Numbered from the stretch's first letter, positions 18,395-28,403 are shown. The stretch: DNA of 64,000 nucleotides from Bacteroidetes bacterium UBA1941 (GCA_002336805.1 DDEZ01000007.1:1-64000); one strand, 5' to 3'. The notes: a model not told the origin generated them from the letters alone. Made by a program: numbers and translations.

Positions 18395-19357
18395 TCAGCC
18401 GATCTTGAAGTGCTTGAGACGACGCACTTCTTCTTCTGACAGGAAGCGCCAGCGGCCACGTGGCACATCCTTCTTGGTGAGACCACCAAAGTACACACGG
18501 TCGAGCTTGATCACCTCATAGCCGAGCGATTCAAAAATACGGCGCACGATGCGATTCTTGCCAGAGTGTATCTCAAGACCTACCTCTCCCCTGTTTTTGG
18601 GATTAGTATACTGCAGGTCTGTGACCTCTGCTATACCGTCCTCCAGCACTACACCATGTTTGATCTTGTCAAAGTCATCCGGCTTGAGAGCTTTGTCCAG
18701 CACAGCGTGGTATATCTTCTTGATTTCTTTGGACGGGTGGGTGAGGTTTTGAGATAGCTCGCCATCGTTTGTGATGAGCAGTACGCCCGTTGTATTTCTA
18801 TCGAGGCGACCTACGGGATACAAACGCGGCTTCTTTGTGCCCTCTATCTGATCGTATGCAGAGCGTATCAGGTCGAGTACCGTGCGGCGGTCCTTCTCGT
18901 CAGTAGTAGTAGTGATACAGTCTTTCGGCTTATTGATCAGAATATAAACTTTCTTCTCCGGAGTGATGCGCTTATCATCAAAGGTGATCTTGTCTGTCGC
19001 CTTGACACGATAGCCCATCTCCTTTACTACTATTCCATTCACTTTCACTTTGCCATCGGCGATCAGCTCATCAGCCTTGCGGCGAGAGGCTATACCTGCA
19101 TGTGCCATAAACTTATTGAGGCGCATCGTATCAGGAGTGTCGCCCTGCTCTACAGGCTCCGGGCCTTTTATCTTGCTGAGGCGCTTCTGGATCTTGGAGT
19201 CGAGAGAGGTGGTAGGCGCAGCAGCTTTCTTCTTGGCAGGCACAGCAGACTTGGCAGTCCTTTTCACAGGCTGCTCTGGTGCTATCTCAGCAGCAGGCTT
19301 CTTCTTGTAAAATTTCTCGAAGGGACTTTTACTACTATCTGATTTGCTCTTCGCCAC
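18395..19357 (-). CDS. rluB: rRNA pseudouridine synthase, RluB/RsuA family
   Basis: Isomerises uridine to pseudouridine in ribosomal RNA. It has 320 residues: a Lys/Ala/Pro-rich N-terminal extension (1-75) common in Bacteroidota members, an S4 RNA-binding domain (about 78-125, MRLNKFMAHAGIASRRKADE) and the RsuA-type catalytic domain. The catalytic Asp186 lies in PVGRLDRNTTGVLL. HSGKNRIVRRIFESLGYEV near the end is the third family motif. RluB (23S) is the most likely role, but RluE/RsuA relatives share these motifs. It is a single gene with nothing unusual in its surroundings. Confidence 0.92.
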   Translation of the reverse strand: MAKSKSDSSKSPFEKFYKKKPAAEIAPEQPVKRTAKSAVPAKKKAAAPTTSLDSKIQKRLSKIKGPEPVEQGDTPDTMRLNKFMAHAGIASRRKADELIADGKVKVNGIVVKEMGYRVKATDKITFDDKRITPEKKVYILINKPKDCITTTTDEKDRRTVLDLIRSAYDQIEGTKKPRLYPVGRLDRNTTGVLLITNDGELSQNLTHPSKEIKKIYHAVLDKALKPDDFDKIKHGVVLEDGIAEVTDLQYTNPKNRGEVGLEIHSGKNRIVRRIFESLGYEVIKLDRVYFGGLTKKDVPRGRWRFLSEEEVRRLKHFKIG

Positions 19358-19423
19358 TTATCAATCTATTATCGCGCGAATATAATCATTTTCACCTCAT
19401 CTCACGTACGCGGTGCTGCGACC

Positions 19424-21520
19424 TCACTTCACCTCTACTGATATGATCTCTACTTTGCGCTCCAGTGCTGCTGCGGGATTGTAGACAGAGTTGCGCGTGT
19501 CCTCCAGTTTGTCACTGACACTTTTTGATGCATTTTCCTCTCCGAGTGCTTCGCTCTTCAGCACCAGCTGGCCCCTTTCTATAAAGTAATTGAGCATGCC
19601 ATCGTGATAATGGTAGAAGTAGTTTTCCAGCGATGCGATACGGCGGTCGGCCAGTTTGATATTGTAGAGATTATAGTTGAGCGGAGAGCAGTAGCCCTGT
19701 ATGGTGATCTCGATCTTTTTGCCTGATTGCAGGGCATCGAGCAGCTGGCGGCTAAACTGTATGAGATCGTAGTATCCTTTGTCTACTTTCTTAGTAAAGA
19801 GATCGAAGACCTCCCGCTCTGCCTCCGTTTTACTATCAGCCGTGAGGCCTTTGCCAAACTCTTTTTTGTACCGATCCAGCAGCCTCCAGTATGACTGATA
19901 GGTCTCTACATAATTCAAGGCTGTGGTATCGCGTAGATTGCAGCACTCAGGTTCATCATTGTGAAAGTACAGTGTGACCGGTAGAAGCTTTTTCATACGC
20001 GCCACTGTCTGGTCTATGTAGGTCTTTGGTGTATCGGCTATGAGCTGCCGGAGCTGCGCTACTCTGGCGCTATCCAGGTGCCCGTCAGGGTTGGTCACAG
20101 CAGCAGTCACGCTATCACGATGAGTTTCCTGAGTGGTTTGTGTGCGGCTTGTACTGTCATTTTGTACGAGTGCTACCGGTGTGGTATCCATCCTGGTAGT
20201 TGTATCCACCACAGGTGGCACCTCTATGTGCTCGCCTGTCTCGTACATCCAGATATCGTTGCAGCAGGTCTCCGCTTTGATGTATTGCGATCCTTTGCGA
20301 TTGGAGGCAAAGAAGTTCTTTGACCTGTCCATTGATTTGTAAAAGTAGAAGTCGTTTTGAGGAGAGTTGATGGTTTGACCCAGATTTTGTGGTGTGGCCC
20401 ATGCGCCATTCTGGTAGCGGCTGCTGAAAATATCAAGACCACCGAACCCGTAGTGCCAGTTAGACGCAAAGTAGAGCAGTCCGGTCTGGCTATCGTAGAA
20501 TGGAGAAAACTCTTCATCCTTGGTATTGATTACTGCACCAAGATTGACAGGTGGAGATAGGACATCGTTTTTGAAAGAACTCATCCAGATATCAGTCTTG
20601 CCCTGGCCGCCGGGGCGGTCACTGATGAAATATAGGGCTTCATTGCCACTGTCGTCCTTGCCTATATTGGGCTGTGTAGTGGTGTAGCCGGAGGAGTTGA
20701 TAGTAGAGTCCAGCTTCACAGGCGGGGAAAGCATTTTTCCCTTCACATCAGAGACGTAAATATCACAACGCAACTGTGTTGGCGCTCCCTTTGCCGGCTC
20801 GCATTGAGTAAAGTAGAATTTAGTGCGGGAGGCATTGTAAGCACCATTGGCTATGTGCATGGCCTGATCTGCCGGCACATCGAGGACCTGAGATGAACTA
20901 TAGTCTGCCGGCGATGTATATATCCGTGCGAGATAGCTCTCCTTTTTCTTTGGCGGGCTGACATTGCGCAGCGAGGAGAAAAGGAAGTGACCGTCAGGAG
21001 ACTGAAATGGATTGGTCTCAGAGTAGGGTGTATTGATCGTATCAGGCAGGTGAATGACCTTCGATTTTTCTTTGGTCGCATTGGCCTTGGCCCAGCTGCA
21101 GGCCTCCAGCTCCTGCTGAGCTTTCTCCGTATAGTAGTCGTGACCCTTGTAGCGATTGAGAAACTTTTTGAACTGGGCGGGTGCGGCATCATAGCGACCC
21201 AGGTAGCGCAGCATGGAGCCATACCAGAAAATAGCCATCGGGTATTCTTTCAGCACATCTTCTTCTGTTACTTTCTTATATACCTCTGCGGCATTTTTAT
21301 AGTCATTGAAACAACGTAATGCCTCAGCGTACTTGTACTTCATCTCCAGGTTGAACTCATACTTTTCCAGTCCCTGCCGGTAGTATTCTGCTGCATTGTA
21401 GCAGTCACCCTTTTGCATGGCCTCGTCGCCATGGCCGATATACTGCTGTGCCGATTGCGCGCACACCGGCTGAGCCCATAGCAAAAGCATAGCAAACGAT
21501 GCCGCTCCTACCAGGCGCAT
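19424..21520 (-). CDS. TPR, PD40 beta-propeller and OmpA-like outer-membrane protein
   Basis: A 698-residue protein from ATG 21520; the frame reaches back to 21559 but that would overlap the PorP gene, and 21520 gives a clean signal peptide (MRLVGAASFAMLLLWAQPVCA). After it come TPR helices (about 25-130), then WD40/PD40-like propeller blades with repeated 'NPFQSPDGHFLFSSL', 'NEALYFISDRPGGQGKTDIWMS' and 'GLLYFASNWHYGFGGLDIF' motifs (about 150-430). A Thr-rich linker and an OmpA-like C-terminal domain follow (GYCSPLNYNLYNIKLADRRI). Such proteins accompany PorP/SprF in T9SS loci; PorE is the best-known case. It is the last gene of the operon starting at 26194 and lies 16 bp after the PorP stop. 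Confidence 0.87.
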   Translation of the reverse strand: MRLVGAASFAMLLLWAQPVCAQSAQQYIGHGDEAMQKGDCYNAAEYYRQGLEKYEFNLEMKYKYAEALRCFNDYKNAAEVYKKVTEEDVLKEYPMAIFWYGSMLRYLGRYDAAPAQFKKFLNRYKGHDYYTEKAQQELEACSWAKANATKEKSKVIHLPDTINTPYSETNPFQSPDGHFLFSSLRNVSPPKKKESYLARIYTSPADYSSSQVLDVPADQAMHIANGAYNASRTKFYFTQCEPAKGAPTQLRCDIYVSDVKGKMLSPPVKLDSTINSSGYTTTQPNIGKDDSGNEALYFISDRPGGQGKTDIWMSSFKNDVLSPPVNLGAVINTKDEEFSPFYDSQTGLLYFASNWHYGFGGLDIFSSRYQNGAWATPQNLGQTINSPQNDFYFYKSMDRSKNFFASNRKGSQYIKAETCCNDIWMYETGEHIEVPPVVDTTTRMDTTPVALVQNDSTSRTQTTQETHRDSVTAAVTNPDGHLDSARVAQLRQLIADTPKTYIDQTVARMKKLLPVTLYFHNDEPECCNLRDTTALNYVETYQSYWRLLDRYKKEFGKGLTADSKTEAEREVFDLFTKKVDKGYYDLIQFSRQLLDALQSGKKIEITIQGYCSPLNYNLYNIKLADRRIASLENYFYHYHDGMLNYFIERGQLVLKSEALGEENASKSVSDKLEDTRNSVYNPAAALERKVEIISVEVK

Positions 21521-21536
21521 CACGAGACGCCTCGAC

Positions 21537-22598
21537 TCAAAATATAGGGCAGGCAGCAACGTTAGACTTCAGTTTTTTGATTTTGGAAAGGATATAGATC
21601 ACAGACAGCTCAAAACCACCATTGTAGCGGCTAGCCGGAGTGAAATTAGAATGATTTATATCGTAGCTGCAGTTTACCTGCAGGTTATTGTAGTCCATGC
21701 CAGCCATGACGGCTGGTGCATCTCCTATCCTATAGTACACTCCGGTATTGAGCGCTATACGAGAGGACGGGAGCGTAGATAGATATGTCTTGAGGTGTAT
21801 GCCAGGCACAAACTCCTGACGCGTCTGCTGGCGCTGAAAGAGGAACTCAGGTACGAGATCCAGCCGGCCAGCTATTTTAAATTGTCCACGGAAATGGAAG
21901 TTGTACATCGGCGCCAGCGTCACGGAATGGTCGCCATAAAAAGACTGGCTGGGCATATTGAGATGCGCCACAGATGCACCGATGGTAAAGTTGTTGCGCA
22001 AGCCCTTATTCCATTTGTAGGCCAGGCCCAAAGACATATCGAGAAACAGAAAACGCGTGCGGGTGTAGACTTCACTTGCCGGTATATTAGGATTGAAGGC
22101 ATCGCCATTAAACTGATTGTCAAAAAAGAGATTGGTATAATCAAAGGAACGATTGACAAATCCGATCTGGTAGCCCAGCGAGATGGTATGCAGATCGTGG
22201 CTGCCCCAGTTGAGCTGATATGACATAGAGTATGCAGCGTGTATAGAGGTAAAACGGGAATCGCCCGCACGGTCATAATAAAACAAGACCCCGCCACCTA
22301 TCTTATCGTGATTTTTGAGCGTTACAAAATTCATATCAGCGGAAGCGGAAGCAGTGTTGTAGGCTACCGGCACGGACTGCCATTGGTTTTTATAATTGCC
22401 CACAAAGCGGACATCTCCGTCAAATAAATTGGTGTTGGCGGGATTCTGATTGAGCGGAGAAAAGTTGAACTGTGTGAAATGGATATCCTGCGCTGAGCAG
22501 ACCATAGCTACCAGGCAATAGACTATGGGCAAGGTAAACCTGATCAGGCGCCTTGTGCTACCTGCAGTTTGATCTCCTATAGTAGATATAAGTAGCAT
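21537..22598 (-). CDS. PorP/SprF family type IX secretion membrane protein
   Basis: The second PorP/SprF protein here, 353 residues, with the hallmark QDIHFTQFNFSPLNQNPANTNLF after a signal peptide (about 15-36) and the terminal CPIF. Its ATG overlaps the stop codon of the preceding 1198-residue cargo gene (TAATG at 22596-22600), so the two are translationally coupled. It is followed 16 bp later by the OmpA/PD40 gene. Family members anchor or help export the type B cargo encoded beside them, as SprF does for SprB. The pairing with the propeller protein is inferred from the operon. Confidence 0.92.
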   Translation of the reverse strand: MLLISTIGDQTAGSTRRLIRFTLPIVYCLVAMVCSAQDIHFTQFNFSPLNQNPANTNLFDGDVRFVGNYKNQWQSVPVAYNTASASADMNFVTLKNHDKIGGGVLFYYDRAGDSRFTSIHAAYSMSYQLNWGSHDLHTISLGYQIGFVNRSFDYTNLFFDNQFNGDAFNPNIPASEVYTRTRFLFLDMSLGLAYKWNKGLRNNFTIGASVAHLNMPSQSFYGDHSVTLAPMYNFHFRGQFKIAGRLDLVPEFLFQRQQTRQEFVPGIHLKTYLSTLPSSRIALNTGVYYRIGDAPAVMAGMDYNNLQVNCSYDINHSNFTPASRYNGGFELSVIYILSKIKKLKSNVAACPIF

Positions 22599-25500
22599 TA
22601 CCTCAATAATGTCACGTTGCCCTTTCTGAAATATTTCTCACCACTCTCACAGGTACCCTCTGCGTACCAGCCGAATACTGCGGGATCCTGCCTGGTGCCA
22701 TGATAGGTGCCATCCCATCCCGTATTGATATCCCGTGTCTCAAACATTTTCTGTCCCCAGCGGTCATATACGGTGAAGTATAGGTCATCGATCTTATTAC
22801 CACGCACAAATAGCTTGTCATTCTTGCCATCCCCATTTGGGCTGAAGGCGTTGGGCACAAAGATGTGCGAGGATGCGCACGGAGTGCGGTATACCTTTAC
22901 GATGACGGAGTCGCGCACTTTGCAGCCATTCTGATCGGCCACAGTGACCCAGTAGGTATTAGTCTCCCGAGGGTAGGCCAAAGGGCTGTCTATGGTCAGT
23001 GAAGACAGTGTGCTATCCGGGTCCCAGGTGATAGACGCCGCGTCCGTATAGGTCAGGTGCAGGCGGGACGTATCTCCATAGCCGATAGAGTCTGGAGTAG
23101 CGGAGGCTGTCAGGTGCTGCAGGGATGATATTACATTGACTGTGATGCTATCCTGATACATGCAGCCGGTGACGGCATTCACACCTGTGACGTAATAGGT
23201 GGTGGTAGCCGATGGATTGACCAGGGGGTGATCCGTATTGCCACCTGACAGGATGCCAGAGGGTGGAGACCAGTTATACAGCATCGTCTGGCCTGCGGTA
23301 TCTGACACCGTGAGGCGGAGAGTGTCGTGCGGACACAGGACGTTAGACCCCTGCGCGGTAATGGAATCATGAAGGATCCGCACCTGCTGTGAGAAATAGG
23401 TCCTGCAGTTGATACGCGTCTCCATCATATGGTATACTGTATCCTGCGTGGGTGTGAGGTAGGGGTTTGATATAGTAGAGTCACTGAGCCCGGCTGATGG
23501 TGTCCATGTGTAATGTATAGAAGTATCTGTACTGACCGGAATACCTATCTGTATCGCGGTGCCCGGACAGTCACTGACGCCCGCCAGGGTGACGGTAGAG
23601 TCATTGCGTGAGATGATGATCTGTTTGGTCACTGTGTCAGCACCGTTGCAGCTGCTACCGTCTGTCACTATGAGGGTGATATTGTATATGCCGGGAGTAT
23701 TGTATACATGAGACGGATTGACCTGAGCCGATGTAGTACCATCATCAAAGATCCATTTGAATGTAGTAGTGGCGGTGTCAAATATCTTGCTCTGATTGAC
23801 AAAGTTGTAATGGAAGGTATCGCAGGCGTGAGGCGGGGACTGAAAATCTGCTATGACCAGCGGCAGGTCCAGATCCATTTTGAAGATAGCATTGTTACAA
23901 TTATGCGACCCGTTGTGATGCGAGACCACATTGGCGGGATAGGTGGGGAAGGAATCATTGCCACCGCAGCCTGCGCATACGGATTCATATATGACACCTT
24001 TCTTGTCAAAGCGGCTGGTACCACCATCTACGTGATCCTCAGAGATGGAAGAGCCGAAATAGGTGGCATATGTGATAGCCGAGGCGTCATCCTTCATGAC
24101 CATCACGTAGAAGTCATTGCCGTCTGTATGCGGCTGATAGGCGTCTGGTGTCACATACAGTCCGTTTGTACTCAGGCTGACCCCATCTCCAAACATGGCC
24201 AGGAAATCCGACCCCCAGCCGGACATGTATATACTATTGCAGCGATCTACCAGAAAAGCGGTAGGAGACAGATCCGGTATACCGCGGCCATTGCCAAAGC
24301 GGGTAGACCACACCACTGTATCCAGTGTGTAGTTAAACTTAGTGATATACTGGCCGCTCTTGGGAATGTTATACAGCGCATTTTTGGTGAAAGCTGTGGT
24401 GGTATCAAACGTTTGCCCCAGCACATAGACATTATTTCGCCGGTCTGTCTGTACAAAGAATAGCTGATCATAGTCCGGCGTACCGTAGAGTGTGGAGCGT
24501 ATCAGGCTATTGCCGTTCTGATTGATGAGTGTAATGAAGCCTTCTGCGCGGCCACCATTGCTCAGTGGCTGGTAGCTGCCAGCTGTACTGGGGAAGTCAT
24601 TTGACGTAGTGCCGCCGCAGACAAACACGTTGTTGCTATTATCCAGCGCCAGCGAATAAATGGCGTCGCGATCACTGCCGCCCAGGTAGGTACTCCAGAT
24701 CAGGTGGCTGAGGTTATTATCCAGCTTGGAGAGTACGCCATCCATCATCCCTCCGATAGTAGTCTGGTAGGCACCTGCAGTGACAGGATAGTCTGCAGAA
24801 CGGGTGCAGGAGGCTATGTAGACGTTGTCATTTTTGTCAATGTCTATCACGCCACGCACCTCATCGGCATACTGATAGTTTAGAAACTGGTATTCGGGGT
24901 AGTTGAGCCCATCATTTCCCGTACCTCCCAGGAAGGTAGAACCCACGAGTGCCGATCCATCCTGAGTGAAGTGTGTGATAAATATATCAGAGCCGATATT
25001 GTAGTCTACTGCCAGGCCGAAGAAGATACCCGGGTCAATGCCTCCATTGAATGAAGTGTCATAGGCAGCAGCTGTGACAGGAAAGCGGCGGGAACCTGTA
25101 GTGCCAAATACAAAAAGCTCGTCATTGCTATTGACCACCATGCTGTGTGGCAGCTCATCTCCCTCGCCGCCCAGATAGGTACTGTAGAGGCGGGCAGTCC
25201 CTGAGGGGTTATATTTGATAATGCCGATATCTACACCAAACTGGTCCTCCCCAAAATTGATATTAGGCGGCATGATATAGCCCCCCGCCCAGGTGACCTG
25301 GAAGGCACCGACCGTGACCGGATAGCCCGTACCAAAGACACTGCCTGCTGCGTAGGCATCACCCTTGCTATCATAGGTAGCGGTATAGCCAAAGTTATCC
25401 GACGTGGACCCGGAGTATGATGAGAAAACCAGTGTAGGATCTATGACAAGATCATAGCCTGGATCCCATCCATCGGGCAGGACAAAGGATACTACTCCCT

Positions 25501-26194
25501 TGTCATATTTGTATCCGCATTTTACGGTTACCTGTTTGCCATTGATATACTGATAGGCGTATGGAGCGGACTCGACTACAGATCCTACAGAGGTGTGGAT
25601 CACGAGCCTGCCATCTGCTATGCTGACCGCATCTGCCCCTTCGTACCTGAGCTGAATGGCCACAGTTTTTGCCTGGCCCTTGCGCACTATCCAGTCATAC
25701 TTGATATTGCTACCCGCTGTGTAGGCATGCAGGTCTATGCCCTGATATACATCGGTGTAGGTCAGGTCCCGGTAGGCAGCTACATGGCTGGCCCAGCGCT
25801 TGCGGTCCTTGCCTAAGAAATAGTTGTAGTAGTCAGGCTGTTTCGCTGCGGGTATATGGCGAGCGTCGGGATTAGCATTGACAAACACCTCACGGAATGC
25901 GTGCCCGTGTATGACGGGATCGAGCTCTGCTTTGTAGTGCACCTCGCGGTGCAGGTCATGACGCAGCCTGCGCATATCGCCGCTATCGAGCAGGGAATAG
26001 GTAATACAATTCTTTTCAAAAAAGACGTTTGAGTTGGGCATCTCTGCCTTGAAAAGGACGTTGTGATGCCACTGGCCCTTATTTTCCTTGAAAATGATAT
26101 TGGTGCAGGATGTGCACAGCCCCCCGGCCGATGTGGCACCTGACCATAGCAGCACAAAAACGAGAACAAAGAAAAGGTGTACCAGACGCCTCAT
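22598..26194 (-). CDS. Large T9SS type B surface protein with SBBP beta-propeller and PKD domains
   Basis: A 1198-residue exported protein. A signal peptide (1-23) is followed by a conserved N-terminal domain (about 30-250: FKENKGQWHHNVLFKAEMPN, YNYFLGKDRKRWASHV). Then come SBBP beta-propeller repeats (about 260-760) with the recurring 'YSTYLGGxGxD', 'DxxxNVYIxG' and 'AYxTxxNGG' signatures. A PKD domain follows (about 800-870: FKWIFDDGTTSAQVNPSHVY), then three Ig-like repeats with a 'TxTYYVTVxD' pattern. It ends with a gliding-associated type B T9SS domain (SPNGDGKNDKLFVRGN, VYDRWGQKMFET, GWDGTYHG, GNVTLLR). It probably works as an adhesin or filament at the surface. It is the first gene of the operon with PorP/SprF and OmpA/PD40. 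Confidence 0.9.
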   Translation of the reverse strand: MRRLVHLFFVLVFVLLWSGATSAGGLCTSCTNIIFKENKGQWHHNVLFKAEMPNSNVFFEKNCITYSLLDSGDMRRLRHDLHREVHYKAELDPVIHGHAFREVFVNANPDARHIPAAKQPDYYNYFLGKDRKRWASHVAAYRDLTYTDVYQGIDLHAYTAGSNIKYDWIVRKGQAKTVAIQLRYEGADAVSIADGRLVIHTSVGSVVESAPYAYQYINGKQVTVKCGYKYDKGVVSFVLPDGWDPGYDLVIDPTLVFSSYSGSTSDNFGYTATYDSKGDAYAAGSVFGTGYPVTVGAFQVTWAGGYIMPPNINFGEDQFGVDIGIIKYNPSGTARLYSTYLGGEGDELPHSMVVNSNDELFVFGTTGSRRFPVTAAAYDTSFNGGIDPGIFFGLAVDYNIGSDIFITHFTQDGSALVGSTFLGGTGNDGLNYPEYQFLNYQYADEVRGVIDIDKNDNVYIASCTRSADYPVTAGAYQTTIGGMMDGVLSKLDNNLSHLIWSTYLGGSDRDAIYSLALDNSNNVFVCGGTTSNDFPSTAGSYQPLSNGGRAEGFITLINQNGNSLIRSTLYGTPDYDQLFFVQTDRRNNVYVLGQTFDTTTAFTKNALYNIPKSGQYITKFNYTLDTVVWSTRFGNGRGIPDLSPTAFLVDRCNSIYMSGWGSDFLAMFGDGVSLSTNGLYVTPDAYQPHTDGNDFYVMVMKDDASAITYATYFGSSISEDHVDGGTSRFDKKGVIYESVCAGCGGNDSFPTYPANVVSHHNGSHNCNNAIFKMDLDLPLVIADFQSPPHACDTFHYNFVNQSKIFDTATTTFKWIFDDGTTSAQVNPSHVYNTPGIYNITLIVTDGSSCNGADTVTKQIIISRNDSTVTLAGVSDCPGTAIQIGIPVSTDTSIHYTWTPSAGLSDSTISNPYLTPTQDTVYHMMETRINCRTYFSQQVRILHDSITAQGSNVLCPHDTLRLTVSDTAGQTMLYNWSPPSGILSGGNTDHPLVNPSATTTYYVTGVNAVTGCMYQDSITVNVISSLQHLTASATPDSIGYGDTSRLHLTYTDAASITWDPDSTLSSLTIDSPLAYPRETNTYWVTVADQNGCKVRDSVIVKVYRTPCASSHIFVPNAFSPNGDGKNDKLFVRGNKIDDLYFTVYDRWGQKMFETRDINTGWDGTYHGTRQDPAVFGWYAEGTCESGEKYFRKGNVTLLR

Positions 26195-26400
26195 CTACAG
26201 GAGAAATTATACTACAAAATAGTACGTTTTAAAGACTTGTTCAAGGTTTTGACCGTTCCGTACCATAAAGACGGCTGCGCAGTGCAAAGAGTGGCTTCCG
26301 ATCTAGCATATTCTGTCACAACCGAGTCAAAAAAGCGAAAATCGATTTGATAAACACAAATGCAGTCCTGATTGCTTAAATTTATTGTCCCTATTTAGTC

Positions 26401-27471
26401 ATGCTACGCCTATCATTTTTTCCGGCATCATCACGTATGGTCAGAGTACTTGCTTTGGCAGTATGGATGGCTGTGAGCTCGGCTGGCATGGGACAGGACG
26501 TCCACTTTACTCAGTTTTTTACTAATCCGCTTATTCTCTCTCCTGCCTCCACGGGATACTTTCAGGGCAACTACCGGCTAGGAGTAAACTACAAATACCA
26601 GTGGCCATGGGCTACGGGGCAGCAAACCTTCAACTATCATACTCAGGCTGCCTATGCCGACTTTTCTCTTTTGGAAAACAAGGTACGTCACGGCTGGATG
26701 GGTATAGGTGCCAACTTTCTGAATGACGACGCCGGTGATGGTCGCCTACGCTATATGAGGTTTGGGGGCAGTATAGCCTGGCACCAGGCCTTTGACCGGG
26801 AAAACCGCTATGTGCTGAGTGCAGGATTTGTAGCCAACTATATCAGTAAGTCAGTAGACTTTGACAAATTCTATTTCAATAATCAATGGGTCGATGATCA
26901 GGGCTTTGACCGGAGCGTACCTAACTATGAAAATCCTAACTCTACTAGGATATCTCAGGTAGACCTGGGCGCCGGGCTGAACTTCAATGCAAAGGTGAGT
27001 GACAAGCTGCTGTTAGGTACGACCTTCTCGATGCTGCATCTCAATAGGGCTAAAGATGATTTCTACGGCGATCCGAGCAGGCTTTCCTTTCGGTATATCG
27101 CGACACTGATGGCGGAGTACGAGATCAGTCGCACGCTCAGTGTCACCGGCAATGCCTATATGACCTACCAGTCTAAGGCATACGAAATAGTAGCAGGGGG
27201 AATGGTAGGGTATAAACCCCACGACAGGTACAAGCACCATATCAGCAGCTCTACTCTATACATAGGTGCCTACTATCGTGTGAAGGATGCGGCATCCCCT
27301 ATCATAGGATACCAGTATAAGCAAACACGACTACTCATAAACTATGATGTGATCACGTCAAAACTAGCAGTACCGGGCAAACTGAATGGAGGACTAGAGA
27401 TATCTCTGGTGCATGTGGGGAGCTTCCCACACCGGAAAAATCCGACCAAGGTAGCTTGCCCGAAGTTCTGA
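26401..27471 (+). CDS. PorP/SprF family type IX secretion membrane protein
   Basis: The third PorP/SprF protein of the window (356 residues): signal peptide to about residue 30, hallmark QDVHFTQFFTNPLILSPASTG, amphipathic strands and the terminal CPKF. It is transcribed alone, divergent from the operon at 19424-26194 with 206 bp between the two start codons. It ends two bases before the convergent HIT gene. It has no cargo gene of its own beside it and may serve the divergent cargo or another one elsewhere in the genome. ATG 26401 is used; a second ATG at 26437 would damage the signal peptide. Confidence 0.92.
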   Translation: MLRLSFFPASSRMVRVLALAVWMAVSSAGMGQDVHFTQFFTNPLILSPASTGYFQGNYRLGVNYKYQWPWATGQQTFNYHTQAAYADFSLLENKVRHGWMGIGANFLNDDAGDGRLRYMRFGGSIAWHQAFDRENRYVLSAGFVANYISKSVDFDKFYFNNQWVDDQGFDRSVPNYENPNSTRISQVDLGAGLNFNAKVSDKLLLGTTFSMLHLNRAKDDFYGDPSRLSFRYIATLMAEYEISRTLSVTGNAYMTYQSKAYEIVAGGMVGYKPHDRYKHHISSSTLYIGAYYRVKDAASPIIGYQYKQTRLLINYDVITSKLAVPGKLNGGLEISLVHVGSFPHRKNPTKVACPKF

Positions 27472-27473
27472 TA

Positions 27474-27863
27474 TCAGAGGCGCTCGCGGATGGGCGCGGC
27501 GATACGTTCAAATTCTTCCTTTTCCAGCTTAAGCTTAGGATCTGAGAAATTGATACTACCGGAGTGCAGTGGTATGAGGTGCACATGCGCGTGCGGCACC
27601 TCCAGGCCTATGACAGCTATACCCACCCTCAGGCACGGGACGGCCTGACCGATAGCCAGCGCTACTTTTTGTGCAAATAACATGAGGCCAGCATATGTCT
27701 GCTCATCGAGATCAAAGATATAGTCTACCTCCTTCTTTGGCACTACAAGTGTATGCCCCTTGGACAGCGGGCTGATATCCAGAAACGCAAAATAGTTTTC
27801 ATCCTCGGCTATCTTGTAGCAAGGTATTTCTCCTCTGATGATGCGTGTGAATATGCTTGCCAT
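27474..27863 (-). CDS. HIT family protein (histidine triad nucleotide-binding)
   Basis: A 129-residue nucleotide hydrolase or transferase of the HIT/HINT family, which typically acts on adenosine phosphoramidates or related dinucleotides. It has the start MASIFTRIIRGEIPC, the mid-motif SPLSKGHTLVVPKKEV and the histidine triad His91-X-His93-X-His95 in HAHVHLIPL. ATG 27863 is the conserved start; the frame reaches 17 codons further upstream, but that would overlap greA. It follows greA by 13 bp, a common Bacteroidota pair, and so is probably co-transcribed. Confidence 0.94.
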   Translation of the reverse strand: MASIFTRIIRGEIPCYKIAEDENYFAFLDISPLSKGHTLVVPKKEVDYIFDLDEQTYAGLMLFAQKVALAIGQAVPCLRVGIAVIGLEVPHAHVHLIPLHSGSINFSDPKLKLEKEEFERIAAPIRERL

Positions 27864-27876
27864 AGAATGTGATTTA

Positions 27877-28350
27877 TCAAAGGCCGATGGCCAGCACCTC
27901 AAACTCCATGGCACCAGCAGGTGTCTGCGCCACTGCCTTCTCTCCTATTTTTTTGCCGACCAGAGCTTTGCCTATAGGTGAGGTGATAGATATTTTGCCC
28001 TCCTTGAGATTAGCCTCAGCTTCACTCACTATGGTAAAGGTCTGCTTCTTGCCCATCTTATTATTCATGACATCTACTTTGGTGAGGATACCCACCTTAG
28101 AGATATCTACCTTGCTCTCATCCATCACACGGGCACTACCTACTTTGCCTTCCATCTCAGATATTTTGGCCTCGAGCAGCGCCAGCTCTTCACGGGCAGC
28201 ATGGTATTCAGCGTTTTCGCTCAGGTCGCCTTTCTCGCGTGCCTCAGCTATAGCCTTAGATATTTCCGGCCTTTTGACAGACTTCAGGTATTTCAGTTCG
28301 CTGACCAGAGCCTCGTAGCCATCTTTGGTCACATATTGTATATCAGCCAT
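27877..28350 (-). CDS. greA: Transcription elongation factor GreA
   Basis: Binds the secondary channel of RNA polymerase and triggers cleavage of backtracked RNA. The 157 residues are the usual length: an N-terminal coiled coil (about 10-75, with YVTKDGYEALVSELKYLK and AREKGDLSENAEYHAARE, which carries the acidic tip residues) and an FKBP-like C-terminal domain (SITSPIGKALVGKKIGEKA). It is the first gene of the greA-HIT pair. The gene before it on this strand ends at 28444 with its own terminator. Confidence 0.97.
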   Translation of the reverse strand: MADIQYVTKDGYEALVSELKYLKSVKRPEISKAIAEAREKGDLSENAEYHAAREELALLEAKISEMEGKVGSARVMDESKVDISKVGILTKVDVMNNKMGKKQTFTIVSEAEANLKEGKISITSPIGKALVGKKIGEKAVAQTPAGAMEFEVLAIGL

Positions 28351-28373
28351 CCTCTTCTTCTTTTTCTTTAAAA

Positions 28374-28403
28374 CGGAAAGACGCCCCGTAGGACGTCTTT
28401 CAT
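28374..28403 (-). terminator. Terminator after the PorV-like/OmpA gene
   Basis: Minus-strand GAAAGACG (28401-28394) and CGTCTTTC (28383-28376) form a stem of eight pairs, with an inner CC/GG extension around a short loop, followed by CGTTTTAAAG. It closes the operon 28444-38479 and separates it from greA. Confidence 0.75.
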
